DNA from: Apoderus coryli
Taxonomy: Eukaryota > Arthropoda > Insecta > Coleoptera > Attelabidae
Reading direction: 5' to 3'
NCBI GenBank assembly: GCA_911728435.2
Contig: OU452215.1
Span: 496,001-560,000, forward strand
Length of the DNA stretch: 64,000 nt
Part shown: positions 12,352 to 22,772 of the stretch, in pieces
Layout: the number at the start of each line of letters is the position of its first letter
Position numbering within the stretch: position 1 is the first letter of the stretch
Program-made: the position numbers and the translations under genes
The notes under the pieces: generated by a model
Seen by the model: the letters and a program-made list of their open reading frames with translations, nothing else
Database searches by the model: none
What the model was told of the DNA's origin: nothing

Positions 12352-12783
12352 TACAATAAAGATAAAAACAAACGCATGAGAGAAAAAATAAATAAATAAA
12401 TAAATAAAACGTACAACGGGCAACAAATCTATACATAAATTCGTAAGGTAAAAAACTTACCATTCTTACAAAAACATCTATGTAGAAAAAATATCAAACA
12501 TGAATATGAATAATATTACACGAAAACAAACACCTGTGTTGAGTAAATAAATAAAATAAGAATTTTAATGCACCCAAGACCAGATTCAAATATATCAAAA
12601 GGAAAAAACGAAAAACGTTTAACCTTTTTCTATAAGTACAGTATGTCCAAAAAGAATTGAATTGAACTGGACTGAAATTCTAAAGAATCGTAAAAATAGT
12701 AAATTTAAATGAGGCAAGCAAAAACATTGAACACGTTACAAATTAAAGAGTGAATTAACAATAGGGGACTCAATGAAAGATGT

Positions 12784-13497
12784 TTAGTCATTCAAGCAAG
12801 TGACACTATTATTTGACTTAGCCTTCATGATCTCCAAAATCTCCAAATAATTTAGACGGGAGCCCTTGTTACATCTATGTAATAACGTTGAGTTATTCAA
12901 AACGTCGAAGTTGTGATTTGTCGCGATTAGATGGTTTGCAAAAGTAGATGGAGTATTAAAAATATCGGTATTCTTATAACGGTTGTAATAATACAAATGT
13001 TCCTTGATTCTCGTAAGGATTCTACGGCCAGATTGGCCGATATAAATGATATTACAGTCCTGACAAAAAAGTCCATAAACTCCCGAACATTTCAAAAAAT
13101 CTGTTCTATCTTTAGAATTCACTAGACAAAGGCTAACGTTGTTAACAGTTCTAAAACTAAAGACAATATCCGGAATACTACTTCTTATCATTTTAGCAAT
13201 CTTGAGACAATGGCTAGCGGTATAAGTAAGAGAGACATATATTATGTTTTCCACAAGAGGACTTACAACCGTAAAATAAATTCTAAATCTTGTATAGAAT
13301 CTAAAATATAGTTTCATAATGGTTGGAAGAGGGTAACCATTATTATGTGCAAATTGTTTAATCACAATCTCTCTCTCAAACCCATCATCACTAAGTGGTA
13401 AAGAAGAAGCCCTATGAAACAAACAGTTGAAAGAAGCGAACTTATGACTAAACGGGTGGTTAGATTTAAAAGGAATCAAAGTGTCAGTTGTGGTCTT
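12784..13497 (-). pseudogene. Penelope-like polyprotein, C-terminal part with GIY-YIG endonuclease
   Basis: The frame is open from the arm junction at about 13497 to a stop at 12784 (about 237 codons), with no natural start. The first part (SNHPFSHKFASFN, then LFHRA, then NGYP) matches the linker after the reverse transcriptase of Penelope-like elements. The last ~100 codons form a GIY-YIG nuclease: GVY, a CQDC pair, IIYIGQSGRR, TRIKEHL and a later FANHL. The conserved Tyr pair, Arg, His/Glu and Asn of the fold can all be seen. In a full element the nuclease nicks the target to prime reverse transcription. The reverse transcriptase itself is absent because of 5' truncation. The remaining frame has no internal stop, which suggests a fairly young insertion. 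Confidence 0.8.
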
Positions 13498-13721
13498 GGA
13501 TGCATTAAAATTCTTATTTTATTTATTTACTCAACACAGGTGTTTGTTTTCGTGTAATGTTATTCATATTCATGTTTGATATTTTTTCTACACAGATGTT
13601 TTTGTAAGAATGGTAAGTTTTTTACCTTATGAACTTATGTATAGATTTGTTGCCCGTTGTACGTTTTATTTATTTATTTATTTATTTTTTCTCTTATGCG
13701 TTCGTTTTTATCTTTATTGTA

Positions 13722-13758
13722 GGACTGATGATGGCTTGTTGAGCCGAAACTAGTTTCC
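13722..13758 (+). ncRNA. Hammerhead-like motif in PLE1 upstream arm
   Basis: Plus-strand order: GGA (13722-13724), CTGATGA (13725-13731), extra T, helix II GGCT/AGCC with loop TGTTG, GAA, AC-TA-GT, T, TCC (13756-13758). Helix I GGA/TCC and helix II are intact; the loops differ by one base each from the copy at 12315-12351. It points outward, away from the coding part. Confidence 0.55.
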
Positions 13759-13828
13759 TTTTTCAAAACTAAATTAAAGATTTTGTGGAGTTGACCTTGA
13801 AAGTTTTTGTTTGTTTTCTTTTATTTGA

Positions 13829-14612
13829 GTTATTTTATATCCTACTTCATTTCCAATAATATAATATTATTCAACAAGCATATATAATAATGGCTACTTA
13901 TTATTCGCATTTATCATATTAAAAAAATAAAGATAGGTCTCATTATTAACTCACCACAGTGAATAATATGACAGATGCATTATGTTTTTAGACAGATGCA
14001 TTATGTTTCTATCTTCGCCCGTCCACGCTCTTCCACAGAAAGCTCTCGCTAATTCATGTATTTTTATATATAGAAACATATTCCCTTACAGGGCATAGTT
14101 CTCTAGATACAGGGTGTCAAAAGTTCAAATATAAAATCGAAAATTTGCCATAATTCAAAAACTCCTTTATATATTTTTTTTCGAATTAGGTGACCGATGT
14201 GTTCTTTAAAAAAGTGATATTGTCAAGCTATGATAAAAAATATTCATAGGCGTTTTTGAATTATTATTATTATACTCGTATAATGTTACACAGTATCTCA
14301 GGCAATTGCAGACTTTAGTTTAGAGGCAAGTTCCTGCTAAACCGTTCGCTTTATTCCCAAAAAAAATTATTACTTTTTTAAGCAAAAATGAACAGGGAAT
14401 TAAAAAAATAAAAAGATCTATTTATTCCAGTGGAGTAAAAAATAGGGGTATAAAAATTGTCACTAACCCCTATAGCATGTTACTGGTTATTTTTTTTAAA
14501 GATTGTTTATCTCAGAATATGACTTTTTTAAAGAACATCACGGATAGCATTATTGGGGTGTAAAAGGATTCATACCTTCCAAATTCTCATTAGTGTTCTG
14601 TTTTCCCTTTTC
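13829..14612. repeat. Half of a foldback repeat, plus AT-rich flank
   Basis: From about 14005 to 14560 the sequence is related to the foldback units in the Helitron intron at 31425-33400. Shared words include CTCTCGCTAATTCATGTATTTT, split by small changes, TCGAAAATTTGCCATAATTC, GAGGCAAGTTCCTGC and CACTAACCCCTATAGCATG. It contains no gene. 13829-14004 shows nothing recognisable. Confidence 0.6.
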
Positions 14613-14800
14613 TCTTTCCATTATTGGTATTTTCATATTTGCTAAGTGAATTTTTGTTTTAAATATCCTTTTACAAGATGAAATCACCGAGGTACTGATA
14701 TATTTTTAAATAAATACAAGTTCGATTCGCACTTGCTTCTAAAAGGTTTTTTAAAACAAAAATTCACTTACCAAATATGACAATACCAATAATGGAAAGA
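14613..14800. mobile_element. Small TIR element (MITE-like), about 190 bp
   Basis: Arms of about 51 bp (starting TCTTTCCATTATTGGTATT, ending AATACCAATAATGGAAAGA) are nearly perfect inverted repeats around a ~85-bp middle. There is no coding capacity. The target duplication is not clear. Confidence 0.7.
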
Positions 14801-14856
14801 CAAATAAATTTACAAAACAAAGACATCTACTCTACAAAATGTTTTATATTGATTAA

Positions 14857-14895
14857 CCAAACATGTTTCGGAACTCACTGTTCCATCATCAGTGG
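14857..14895 (-). ncRNA. Hammerhead-like motif in PLE2 left arm
   Basis: Minus strand: CCA, CTGATGA, extra T, helix II GGAAC/GTTCC with loop AGTGA, GAA, AC-AT-GT, T, TGG. Helix I is CCA/TGG here against GGA/TCC in PLE1, and helix II differs while staying paired. The helices therefore covary between families. Confidence 0.55.
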
Positions 14896-15097
14896 CTTTA
14901 ATAAGCTTTTACAAAAATCTTACACAGTGTCTAAGCCGTAAACATAAATTTTCGAAACATGAATACTAGAATATACAAAAGAAAAATCAGAGTCAAGCAG
15001 TTATACAATGCTAAGAAAACCACTTACCATTTTGTGAAAACTATTCATTAGTATAAAAAATATATAAAAATAATTTAGGTCAAATGATAAAAATTTT

Positions 15098-15511
15098 GGC
15101 CGCAACTTCGGAACACGTATTAAGGAACATTCCAAAGTCATAGATAAAGCTACCCGAGATAACCTGGATGAGATCAATAGCACTTCGGCCTTTGCTAACC
15201 ATATTGTGAATGACAGCCACTCTTTTTCCATACATACCAACTCCAAAATGCTCCATTCCTGGCCTAAAAGCACCCTACTGAATTTGTTGGAGGCCCTAGA
15301 AATTAATAATTACAAACATGATCCTAATTATACCTGCGTAAACGACCAACTAGAGTTCGATTGTCTACCATTCTTCAACTCTCTAACTCGTTTAACATTC
15401 ATACTTAATTCCCAACGTTCAGTTCCACCCATTCATAGTCCTCTAACAATAACAAGTAACCCATTTTCACACATAACCTCACATTTTACATTCAACGTCA
15501 CGACATGTTGA
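15098..15511 (+). pseudogene. Penelope-like GIY-YIG endonuclease, C-terminal fragment
   Basis: The open frame starts at the arm junction and ends at a stop at 15509-15511 (137 codons). It begins inside the GIY-YIG domain, with GRNFGTRIKEH matching the catalytic Arg helix, followed by STSAFANHIVNDSHSF and the C-terminal LLNLLEALEINNYKHDP. The GIY and YIG strands are missing, so no nuclease activity is possible. The tail after about residue 90 is not conserved in my reading. It is a paralogue of the frame at 12784-13497, clearly diverged. Confidence 0.7.
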
Positions 15512-16235
15512 CATATCACCCCAACGACAGTTGACTAACTATTCTTCTTCTTCCTTTATATCTCCTGCTACAGCCAGCACAACACCAACTTTCGCTAATA
15601 CACCAACACCAACCCTCATACCAACCCTAACCACCTACTCGTAGCGCAGTGCTTAAGTCTGTGTTTTCAGGCTTTTGTTTCAATTTGATGGATTAATTAC
15701 TACAATATCCTTACCACTTTAAACATACATATAGGAGTTTGTCTTCGAACGATTAGGCCTCGGCACGCCCCCCCCCCCTTTTTTTTTCAAACGTTACTTC
15801 TTGTAAATGTAGAATTTTATTCAACTAACTTCCGTGTTTAACTAGACACTCCAAATTTACAAAAACACACACTCTACACCGAATTTGGTTAAAATCAGGA
15901 CTACATAATATAATTTCAAAGATCTTTAATAATAGAAATGATTTACAAGAAAAAACATTTACATCAAAATCTTTCACTATGAAATATACTGTTTGCAGTT
16001 GGTGTAATTAATTTTTAAGTTTTCTAAATTTTAAAAATTTTTATCATTTGACCTAAATTATTTTTATATATTTTTTATACCATTGAATAGTTTTCACAAA
16101 ATGGTAAGTGGTTTTCTTAGCATTGTATAACTGCTTGACTCTGATTTTTCTTTTGTATATTCTAGTATTCATGTTTCGAAAATTTATGTATACGGCTTAG
16201 ACACTGGGTAAGATTTTTGTAAAAGCTTATTAAAG

Positions 16236-16274
16236 CCACTGATGATGGAACAGTGAGTTCCGAAACATGTTTGA
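16236..16274 (+). ncRNA. Hammerhead-like motif in PLE2 right arm
   Basis: Plus strand: CCA, CTGATGA, extra T, helix II GGAAC/GTTCC, GAA, AC-AT-GT, T, TGA. The last helix I pair is a mismatch (C against A), so this copy is slightly decayed compared with 14857-14895. Confidence 0.5.
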
Positions 16275-16322
16275 CTAATCAATATAAAACATTTTGTGAA
16301 GTAGAAGTCTTTGTTTTGTAAA

Positions 16323-17640
16323 TGCATCCCGCCCCTCGTCGTAATGGATTATTTCAGAAGAGATAAATAAATTATAAATAATTAATATTATACTTAAGTA
16401 TATATTATATATAAATACCTATGTAATACCTACTCGTCATGCATATTATTCTGTTTTTGACAGTAATTAATGGGAGTATTTTTTGACGTACATGATAATA
16501 GGCGTTATCCTTTGACAAACTCAGATCAGATAAACTTGTGTGACAGGCTCACATGTCATTGTTGAGTATTTTAAATGTAGAAAGAAACTGTCAAATTATT
16601 ATCTGAGCGTGTACGTTATAGAAATTTGATTTTAGAATCTTACTACAATAATAATTAAAAAGTGATTGTTAATAAATAATGGACAATTTTAAATAATTAA
16701 ATGAGTTTAGCGGGATGGCAGACGACTACCTAAGTAAACTTTCTCAATTAATTCTCAACTTATCCTCTAGATGGAATGCACATTAAGTTAAGTGAGTGAA
16801 AACTACCGATGTTAACGTTATTATTGGAAATCTAACAGTAGCGCCATCTAAGAAAAAAAAAATAAAAAGAGCGGGCGCTAAATGGTCATTTACCGCCCGC
16901 ATATGCGGGCGGTAAAACTCTGTTTAAGTGCAGGCAGGCGAAAAGTAGTATATTAAGTATTGAGAACAGTAAGTGTAGTTTACCGATCGACGACAATGCC
17001 AAAATTGGAGGAGAAAAATAATTACACAATAAAATATTAATTATTTAGGTGAAGCGTTGCTTCACTTGCTTCATAGAATAAGCCGCCACTGCTATATAGA
17101 GAATAATACGTGGCTGGCACAGAGAGTAGAGCCGGTGTAAATTGAATGAGTTTGGCCGCTGGGTTGTGATGTCACAGACATTTTCGAGTTAAGAATTCCG
17201 CCTATAGTAGAGGCATCGAATCTTAACTATAGACAAGAAGCTCCACTATACGCTGAAAACGGCATCGACTCGTCGCATTCCCAGCTCATTTCTGGCCTAC
17301 TACTATATATACTATATCTATATACGAGTATACTATAAGATACTATACTATAACTATAAGCGCGGCGAACTGCTTTGAACCCACGTACATCAGACGTACC
17401 GACACGATGATAAGTAACTGCATATTATTTTAACTGTGGTAGAGGTGTTATTGCACAGATCCTATCATGCACGATTACAATACATAGATATTCCCGTAGC
17501 GGGACGCCTATATTCGATACGGGCTTGTGTAGCAAAACAAGACTTAATACTGTCAATCTGTCGACACAGTGTACAAAATACCCGGATGACGACAAAAGTA
17601 CAGAACTTTTGGCAAAATCGTGTAATATTTTTTTTTTCAG
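16323..17640. other. Intergenic with a GC-rich palindrome; possible upstream lipase intron
   Basis: No exon is recognised. 16889-16916 is a perfect 28-bp palindrome (see separate entry). 16943-17020 matches the reverse complement of about 57934-58010 in Pipsqueak repeat copy 2 (shared word GTAGTTTACCGATCGACGAC). The last part, ending TTTTTTTTTCAG at 17640, is the intron side of the lipase exon. Confidence 0.5.
16889..16916. repeat. Perfect 28-bp palindrome, GC-rich core
   Basis: The half-site TTTACCGCCCGCAT is followed directly by its exact complement, with no spacer (centre between 16902 and 16903). In very AT-rich surroundings this core is conspicuous. GAGCGGGCGC lies just upstream. It could extrude as a cruciform or act as a protein-binding site; the function is unknown. 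Confidence 0.85.
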
Positions 17641-17817
17641 ATACTTCTAAATGAGATCGCAAAACAAATGAACGTTGTGGAAGAGTATTTGGTGCCATAT
17701 CACAAATTTAACCACTTGGATTTTATTTTTGGCAAAAACACTGAGAAGTTGGGATTACATGCATTAAAAAATGTCGAAAAATTCACAAAAGCCTATTTTG
17801 AAAAAAAAAATAATTGA
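17641..17817 (+). CDS. Acid-lipase-like protein, terminal exon (partial)
   Basis: The exon follows a strong acceptor (T-run then CAG at 17640) and runs 58 codons to TGA at 17815-17817. It encodes the C-terminus of an alpha/beta-hydrolase of the acid lipase (lipase 3-like) family. VPYHKFNHLDFIFG contains the His of the Ser-Asp-His triad (FNHLDF), and the preceding NEIAKQMNVVEEY matches the loop before it. Such enzymes hydrolyse triacylglycerols or cholesteryl esters, secreted or in lysosomes. AATAAA signals follow at 17822 and 17912. I could not find the upstream exons with the nucleophile Ser and the Asp in this window, so this is either the end of a gene with long upstream introns or an orphan fragment. 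Codons are intact. Confidence 0.6.
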   Translation: MLLNEIAKQMNVVEEYLVPYHKFNHLDFIFGKNTEKLGLHALKNVEKFTKAYFEKKNN

Positions 17818-18504
17818 ACAAAATAAATAAAATATTATTTTGTTTTAAGTAAGTTCGAAAGTAAAAATGTTGTGTAGGTAATATTATACATATTATTTTA
17901 TACATTTAACATAATAAAAGGTTCAAGAAAAACAAAACAAATATAAAAAATTATACATATAGTTTTTAAAAATAATAATAGATCTGGCTATAATTAAGTA
18001 TAACGGTGTCACATTGGCAAGTCAACAATATTTGTAGAGAAACAATAAATGTCATAAAAATATCACCAAAATTATCTCCGAATTTCCAAATAAAACAAAT
18101 AATAGCTATTATATACTAGAAACGAATAATAAATAGTTTAATGCCGCGGCTGGTGTTTTATAGACGAGGCGTATTCGAGACTAGAAAAGCAGCCAAGGCA
18201 TTAAACCTGCTTTTCTGCCGTGTGAAACACATCATTTTTTTTTCTACGACTGTCTTTAAATGCCTTGTTGGTAGGCAACTAGTGGGAAATATTATTACGC
18301 ACGGATACAATTTCCTGGTAATGACAAAAGTAGCGGCGGGCATGAAAAATCACCATAGCAACGCCGAAAATACAAACACCAAATTGACAGTTTTGGTATT
18401 TATAATTAATAATAATTATAATTAAGTATTTCGCTAATTTCAAAACACATAAACAGTGATAGTGAATATAGTTTAACAAAATGATCGTCTGTTACTATTT
18501 GTAT
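17818..18504. other. AT-rich spacer, no recognised gene
   Basis: This stretch begins with the 3' flank of the lipase exon. The open frames at 18141-18425 and on the opposite strand resemble nothing I recognise and overlap each other, so I do not call them. Confidence 0.45.
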
Positions 18505-18962
18505 AAAACCCAGTATAAACTGTAATTGTTATTTACGCACAATCACTATGGAAATAATAGTGTCAAAAATGGTGTTAATATTTCAAACACTTACTTGTCA
18601 ATTTTGATTGAATATTTGAAATGGACGTAATTGAAAGTGATGATGAATTGTTCACATTTAGACCACCTGAAATAAGAAGCTTGGTGGAAAATGTGGAATT
18701 AAATCTAGTGCCCGAGAATTCTAAGAAAGTGTATGAGCTCACATATAGAAGTTTCAAGGAATATAACAGTGCAGTCAAAAATGCCGATAATGCGACAGTT
18801 AATTTTAATAAAAATGGGGGAACGGAGAAAGTTCCACAATTAAGGATTGTTCCAATTTCACAGTAAATAGGTATTAATAATAAGTACCCAATTTTAAATA
18901 TTTGTTGTAATAGTTTTTAAAATTTAATAAAACAACTATATGAAAAAACCCAGTATAAATTG
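18505..18962 (+). mobile_element. Crypton-like remnant between 18-bp direct repeats
   Basis: An 18-bp word (AAAACCCAGTATAAACTG at 18505-18522, AAAACCCAGTATAAATTG at 18945-18962) flanks, in direct orientation, a 440-bp unit holding one small frame (18621-18866). Cryptons are tyrosine-recombinase elements that lack inverted repeats and integrate through short direct repeats, so the arrangement fits, but 18 bp is longer than usual. It could also be a chance pair or a tandem duplication scar. Confidence 0.4.
18621..18866 (+). pseudogene. Tyrosine-recombinase (Crypton-type) N-terminal fragment
   Basis: The frame of 81 codons runs from ATG to TAA. Residues about 25-50 (LNLVPENSKKVYELTYRSFK and after) resemble the start of the core-binding domain of Crypton-type tyrosine recombinases and their DUF3504 relatives. 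The rest of that domain and the whole catalytic domain (R-H-R-Y) are absent; after residue 50 the sequence is short and unrelated in appearance. It looks like an internally deleted, non-functional copy. An acidic N-terminus (MDVIESDDELF) precedes the domain. The assignment rests on one stretch and is tentative. Confidence 0.4.
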
Positions 18963-19022
18963 ACTCTAATATTTAGTATTGTGTTTTGATTTCCATTATT
19001 ACCGGTATGTTGCATAGCAACA

Positions 19023-19322
19023 AGAAACTTTATACTGCCGGCGCTGGCGGGTGTAATAGTTTTATTTATGTAATAAGTGTGCGAAGGATAATTTCACGCA
19101 TTGAGAGAGAAATTTATTTTGACGATGCGCAGCTGAGTCAAAATATCTGTTGAATGCGCGAAATTTATTCGCACACATATTACATTCATAATTTTTTCTA
19201 CAACTGCAGATATTTCGTTTCATCAATAATTACTATTCTAATGAATACTTATATTATTTATAATAATTATAAATATACCTGTGTAAGAAACTTTATACTG
19301 CCGGCGCTGGCGGGTGTAATAG
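19023..19322. repeat. 38-bp direct repeat pair
   Basis: The word beginning AGAAACTTTATACTGCCGGC and continuing GCTGGCGGGTGTAATAGTT occurs at about 19023-19060 and again at about 19285-19322, without change. The GC-rich core is unusual for this region. The pair may mark the ends of a small element or a local duplication. Confidence 0.7.
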
Positions 19323-19412
19323 TTATTTGTTTTTCATATATTATTAGGACCTACAATAAAGTTGAATTCTACCTAAATACGTAACGTATCGTGTTAAAGT
19401 TAGTGAACGCAG

Positions 19413-19470
19413 TATTTCGCAAACGCCGGTGCGCGAAGAAAATACTTCGCACATCGGCGTTTGCGAAATA
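19413..19470. repeat. 58-bp inverted repeat (hairpin)
   Basis: Arms of 26 bp (TATTTCGCAAACGCCGGTGC and on; complement ending GTTTGCGAAATA) are separated by six bases, with two mismatches. The flanks are AT-rich. It would form a stable hairpin; no T-run or gene end is nearby to make it a terminator. Confidence 0.8.
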
Positions 19471-19880
19471 TCATTTGTCACATTAAAAGTGGTGAAAAAA
19501 TGTCACTCTTTTGTGACAGTTGGAGAAAAAAATAGTTTTTTGTACGATCGACCTTTTTTGATTGTTTACCATGTCTGTCTTTATGACAGTAAGTGACATT
19601 TACTGGCTGACAACCGAAACACGACGGTAAGTAATTCACTTACCGTTCAGAGAACGGTAAGTAAATTCAAGACGGTATGTCATTGCCCATTTATGCTGAC
19701 GTCATTATTTTGATTTTTAAAATTGTATATTAAACAGCATTAGCTATGAACTTTTATAAGTATTTTTATACCGTTATCTGGAATTATAGCGGCTATTCCA
19801 ACATTCCATGCTTCATCAAGAGACTCAAATTCAAAGTCCCTCATTTTCAATAATAATACTTATTAATATATATAATAACG

Positions 19881-22772
19881 AGCGTACAGTCCGTCTTTGT
19901 CGAAAATGAGGAAAAAAAGCACAAAGTTGTGTGCGAATAAACGCAAAGGAACGCCGGAGGCGTTCCAACAGTGTTTCCTATATGGCAACTTTATTTTTTG
20001 CATCACCCGATAGGCTATATATCAAAGCTGATTCAATGCATTAAAATTATGTATTTTAATCATTCATTTACCTCTGCAGAAACGATATTTTAGCGTGACA
20101 AGGAGGTGAATACGATTTTCTACGAGGAAATTCAAGAAAACAACAGCACAAAACTGCAAAAAATGCTACTACTAAATCAATAAATTTACCTTATTGTAAC
20201 ATCCACAAATACAATAAAAGCATTTTGATTTATACTACGCACTGTTCTAAATACGGGAGTGCACTTTTACGGTATGATACGGCCCTTTATTACATTTTTA
20301 ATTGTAAACTAAAAATGTTGGAAAATCTCCGAGACTTTGTACATCAATAACCTAGAAAAATTGCGAAAATCGCGGTTGCCACACTTTATTTGAACACTTT
20401 CATCATACACATATTCCTCATAGTTTCACGCAATATATTTACACATGGAATATGATTAGATACTTAATTTTCCAACAAATTTAATTTACGCAACTCCCAC
20501 AATAATATAACAAATATTAAAACATTATTTTATGTAAAAAAACTAATAATTTATACTTATTTTTATTTTACTGCTATTCACATGAACTAAATCTGGCAGA
20601 GTAGTAAAATTTATTCCCACCAGAAAGGTTACAATTTCAATTAATAATGCAAAAAAGTTCAATGACCCGTGAAGTGGGAGGAGTTGAGTATGTGCAGACG
20701 GGCTACAACCCAAACCAATCAATGACCTTTATTTAATATCTTATGCTTATGCAACCTCCAACACATCATTATGGCATTTACGGTTGCATAACCTCATCTA
20801 TGGAATAAGACACTTTTCGATGCTCTTTAATTTTGTCTAAAGTAGATTGCAATCGAAAAACTTTTAAATCTTTAGAAATTTTTAACGTACACTTTAAATT
20901 TATATACAGGGTAAATCAAAAATGTATTTCTTTATTTTGTTAAGGTGAAATAGTATTGTTTTGAATAACTTTTTGATTTCTTTAGATTTCAAATCAAGAT
21001 TTTTTGAAAGTTAAACTATAAGCTCAAATTTATATACAGGGTGAATCAAAAATGTATTTCTTTATTTTGTTAAGGCGAAATAGTAATATTTGGAATAATT
21101 TTTTGATATCTTTAGATTTCAAATCAAGATTTTTTGAAAGTTAAACTATAAGCTCAAATTTATATACAGGGTGAATCAAAAATGTATTTCTTTATTTTGT
21201 TAAGGTGAAATATTTTGAATAACTTTTTGATTTCTTTAGATTTCAAATCAAGATTTTTTGAAAGTTAAACTATAAGCTCAAATTTATATACAGGGTGAAT
21301 CAAAAATGTATTTCTTTATTTTGTTAAGGTGAAATAGTATTGTTTTGAATAACTTTTTGATTTCTTTAGATTTCAAATCAAGATTTTTTGAAAGTTAAAC
21401 TATAAGCTCAAATTTATATACAGGGTGAATCAAAAATGTATTTCTTTATTTTGTTAAGGTGAAATATTTTGAATAACTTTTTGATTTCTTTAGATTTCAA
21501 ATCAAGATTTTTTGAAAGTTAAACTATAAGCTCAAATTTATATACAGGGTGAATCAAAAATGTATTTCTTTATTTTGTTAAGCTGAAATAGTATTGTTTT
21601 GAATAACTTTTTGATTTCTTTAGATTTCAAATCAAGATTTTTTAAAAAGTTAAACTATAAGCTCAAATTTATATACAGGGTGAATCAAAAATGTATTTCT
21701 TTATTTTGTTAAGGCGAAATAGTAATACTTGGAATAATTTTTTGATATCTTTAGATTTCAAGTCAAGATTTTTTGAAAGTTAAACTATAAGCTCAAATTT
21801 ATATACAGGGTGAATCAAAAATGTATTTCTTTATTTTGTTAAGGTGAAATATTTTGAATAACTTTTTGATTTCTTTAGATTTCAAATCAAGATTTTTTTA
21901 AAAGTTAAACTATAAGCTCAAATTTATATACAGGGTGAATCAAAAATGTATTTCTTTATTTTGTTAAGGTGAAATATTTTGAATAACTTTTTGATTTCTT
22001 TAGATTTCAAATCAAGATTTTTTGAAAGTTAAACTATAAGCTCAAATTTATATACAGGGTGAATCAAAAATGTATTTCTTTATTTTGTTAAGGTGAAATA
22101 GTATTGTTTTGAATAACTTTTTGATTTCTTTAGATTTCAAATCAAGATTTTTTGAAAGTTAAACTATAAGCTCAAATTTATATACAGGGTGAATCAAAAA
22201 TGTATTTCTTTATTTTGTTAAGGTGAAATATTTTGAATAACTTTTTGATTTCTTTAGATTTCAAATCAAGATTTTTTGAAAGTTAAACTATAAGCTCAAA
22301 TTTATATACAGGGTGAATCAAAAATGTATTTCTTTATTTTGTTAAGGTGAAATAGTAATATTTGGAATAATTTTTTGATTTCTTTGGGTTTCAATTCAAG
22401 ATTTCTTTGAAAGTTAAACTATATGCTCCTAGAGGTTTTCTACGGGGTAACTCAAAAATGTTTCTATTTATTTTCAATAATAGATAGAAACATTTTCAGA
22501 TTTTCAGCTCTGGCAATACTTTTTTTTTAATTAATTTTTGAATTATTTTTTTTTTAAATTTTTTTTTTTAATTTTTTTTTTTGAAATTTTTTTTTTGAAA
22601 TTTTTTTTTTTTAATTTTTTTTTTAAATTTTTTTTTAATAATAGAAACATTTTTTTCCTTGAAATTTTTTTTTTTTTGATTTTTTTTTTCATTTTTTTTG
22701 CCACCCTCAATGACTTTTTTTATAGATAAAACTACCACACAACGACTGGGAAATCCCGAAGGGATTTCTTGT
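19881..22772. mobile_element. Hairpin-ended element D with minisatellite, 2.9 kb
   Basis: The 5' block begins near TAATATATATAATAACGAGC with CAGTCCGTCTTTGTCG and a 19-nt hairpin at 19948-19966 (GGAACGCC, GGA, GGCGTTCC). A shared non-coding stretch follows, then the 12-unit array 20895-22435, an ATAGAAAC stem-loop (22456-22497), a T-rich tract and the 3' module 22704-22772 with the fixed hairpin and TTGT. It is one of the few copies with both ends visible. No protein is encoded; the T-rich 22538-22729 frame is low-complexity. Confidence 0.75.
20895..22435. repeat. Minisatellite of alternating 124- and 130-bp units, 12 copies
   Basis: TATATACAGGGTGAATC starts at about 20901, 21031, 21161, 21285, 21415, 21539, 21670, 21800, 21925, 22049, 22179 and 22303. 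Units are nearly identical apart from a 6-bp presence/absence difference (AGTATTG or AGTAAT within GTGAAATAGTATTG). Long and short units alternate in part. A 6-unit version with the same flanks lies at 53339-54115. Confidence 0.9.

Larger units (their letters stand above)
12246..13828 (-). mobile_element. Penelope-like retroelement with inverted arms (PLE1)
   Basis: Two arms of about 340 bp in inverted orientation (12246-12583 and 13491-13828) enclose a 5'-truncated coding part on the minus strand. In the direction of the gene the downstream arm carries a hammerhead-like motif in sense; the upstream arm is the same sequence inverted. Inverted or tandem pLTRs and 5' truncation are known for Penelope-like elements. 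The upstream arm joins the coding region at a short shared word (CCAAGACCA), which looks like a microhomology junction. The reverse-transcriptase core is missing, so the copy cannot be autonomous. Confidence 0.75.
14809..16322 (+). mobile_element. Penelope-like retroelement with inverted arms (PLE2)
   Basis: Arms of about 289 bp (14809-15097 and 16033-16322) in inverted orientation flank a 5'-truncated coding part on the plus strand. The topology is the same as in PLE1: gene, downstream arm in sense, and an inverted arm fused at the truncation point. The arm sequence is a different subfamily from PLE1, but each arm carries the same kind of hammerhead-like motif. The space between the coding end (15511) and the right arm is a non-coding trailer. 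Confidence 0.7.

Noticed and set aside
12931..13125. 64-codon plus-strand frame in PLE1
   Set aside because: Antisense of the GIY-YIG frame.
14720..14735. tRNA or SINE box-B-like word (GTTCGATTCGC)
   Set aside because: No cloverleaf, box A or acceptor stem around it.
20895..22435. CRISPR-like regular repeats
   Set aside because: Units are 124-130 bp with no unique spacers; it is a minisatellite in eukaryotic DNA.
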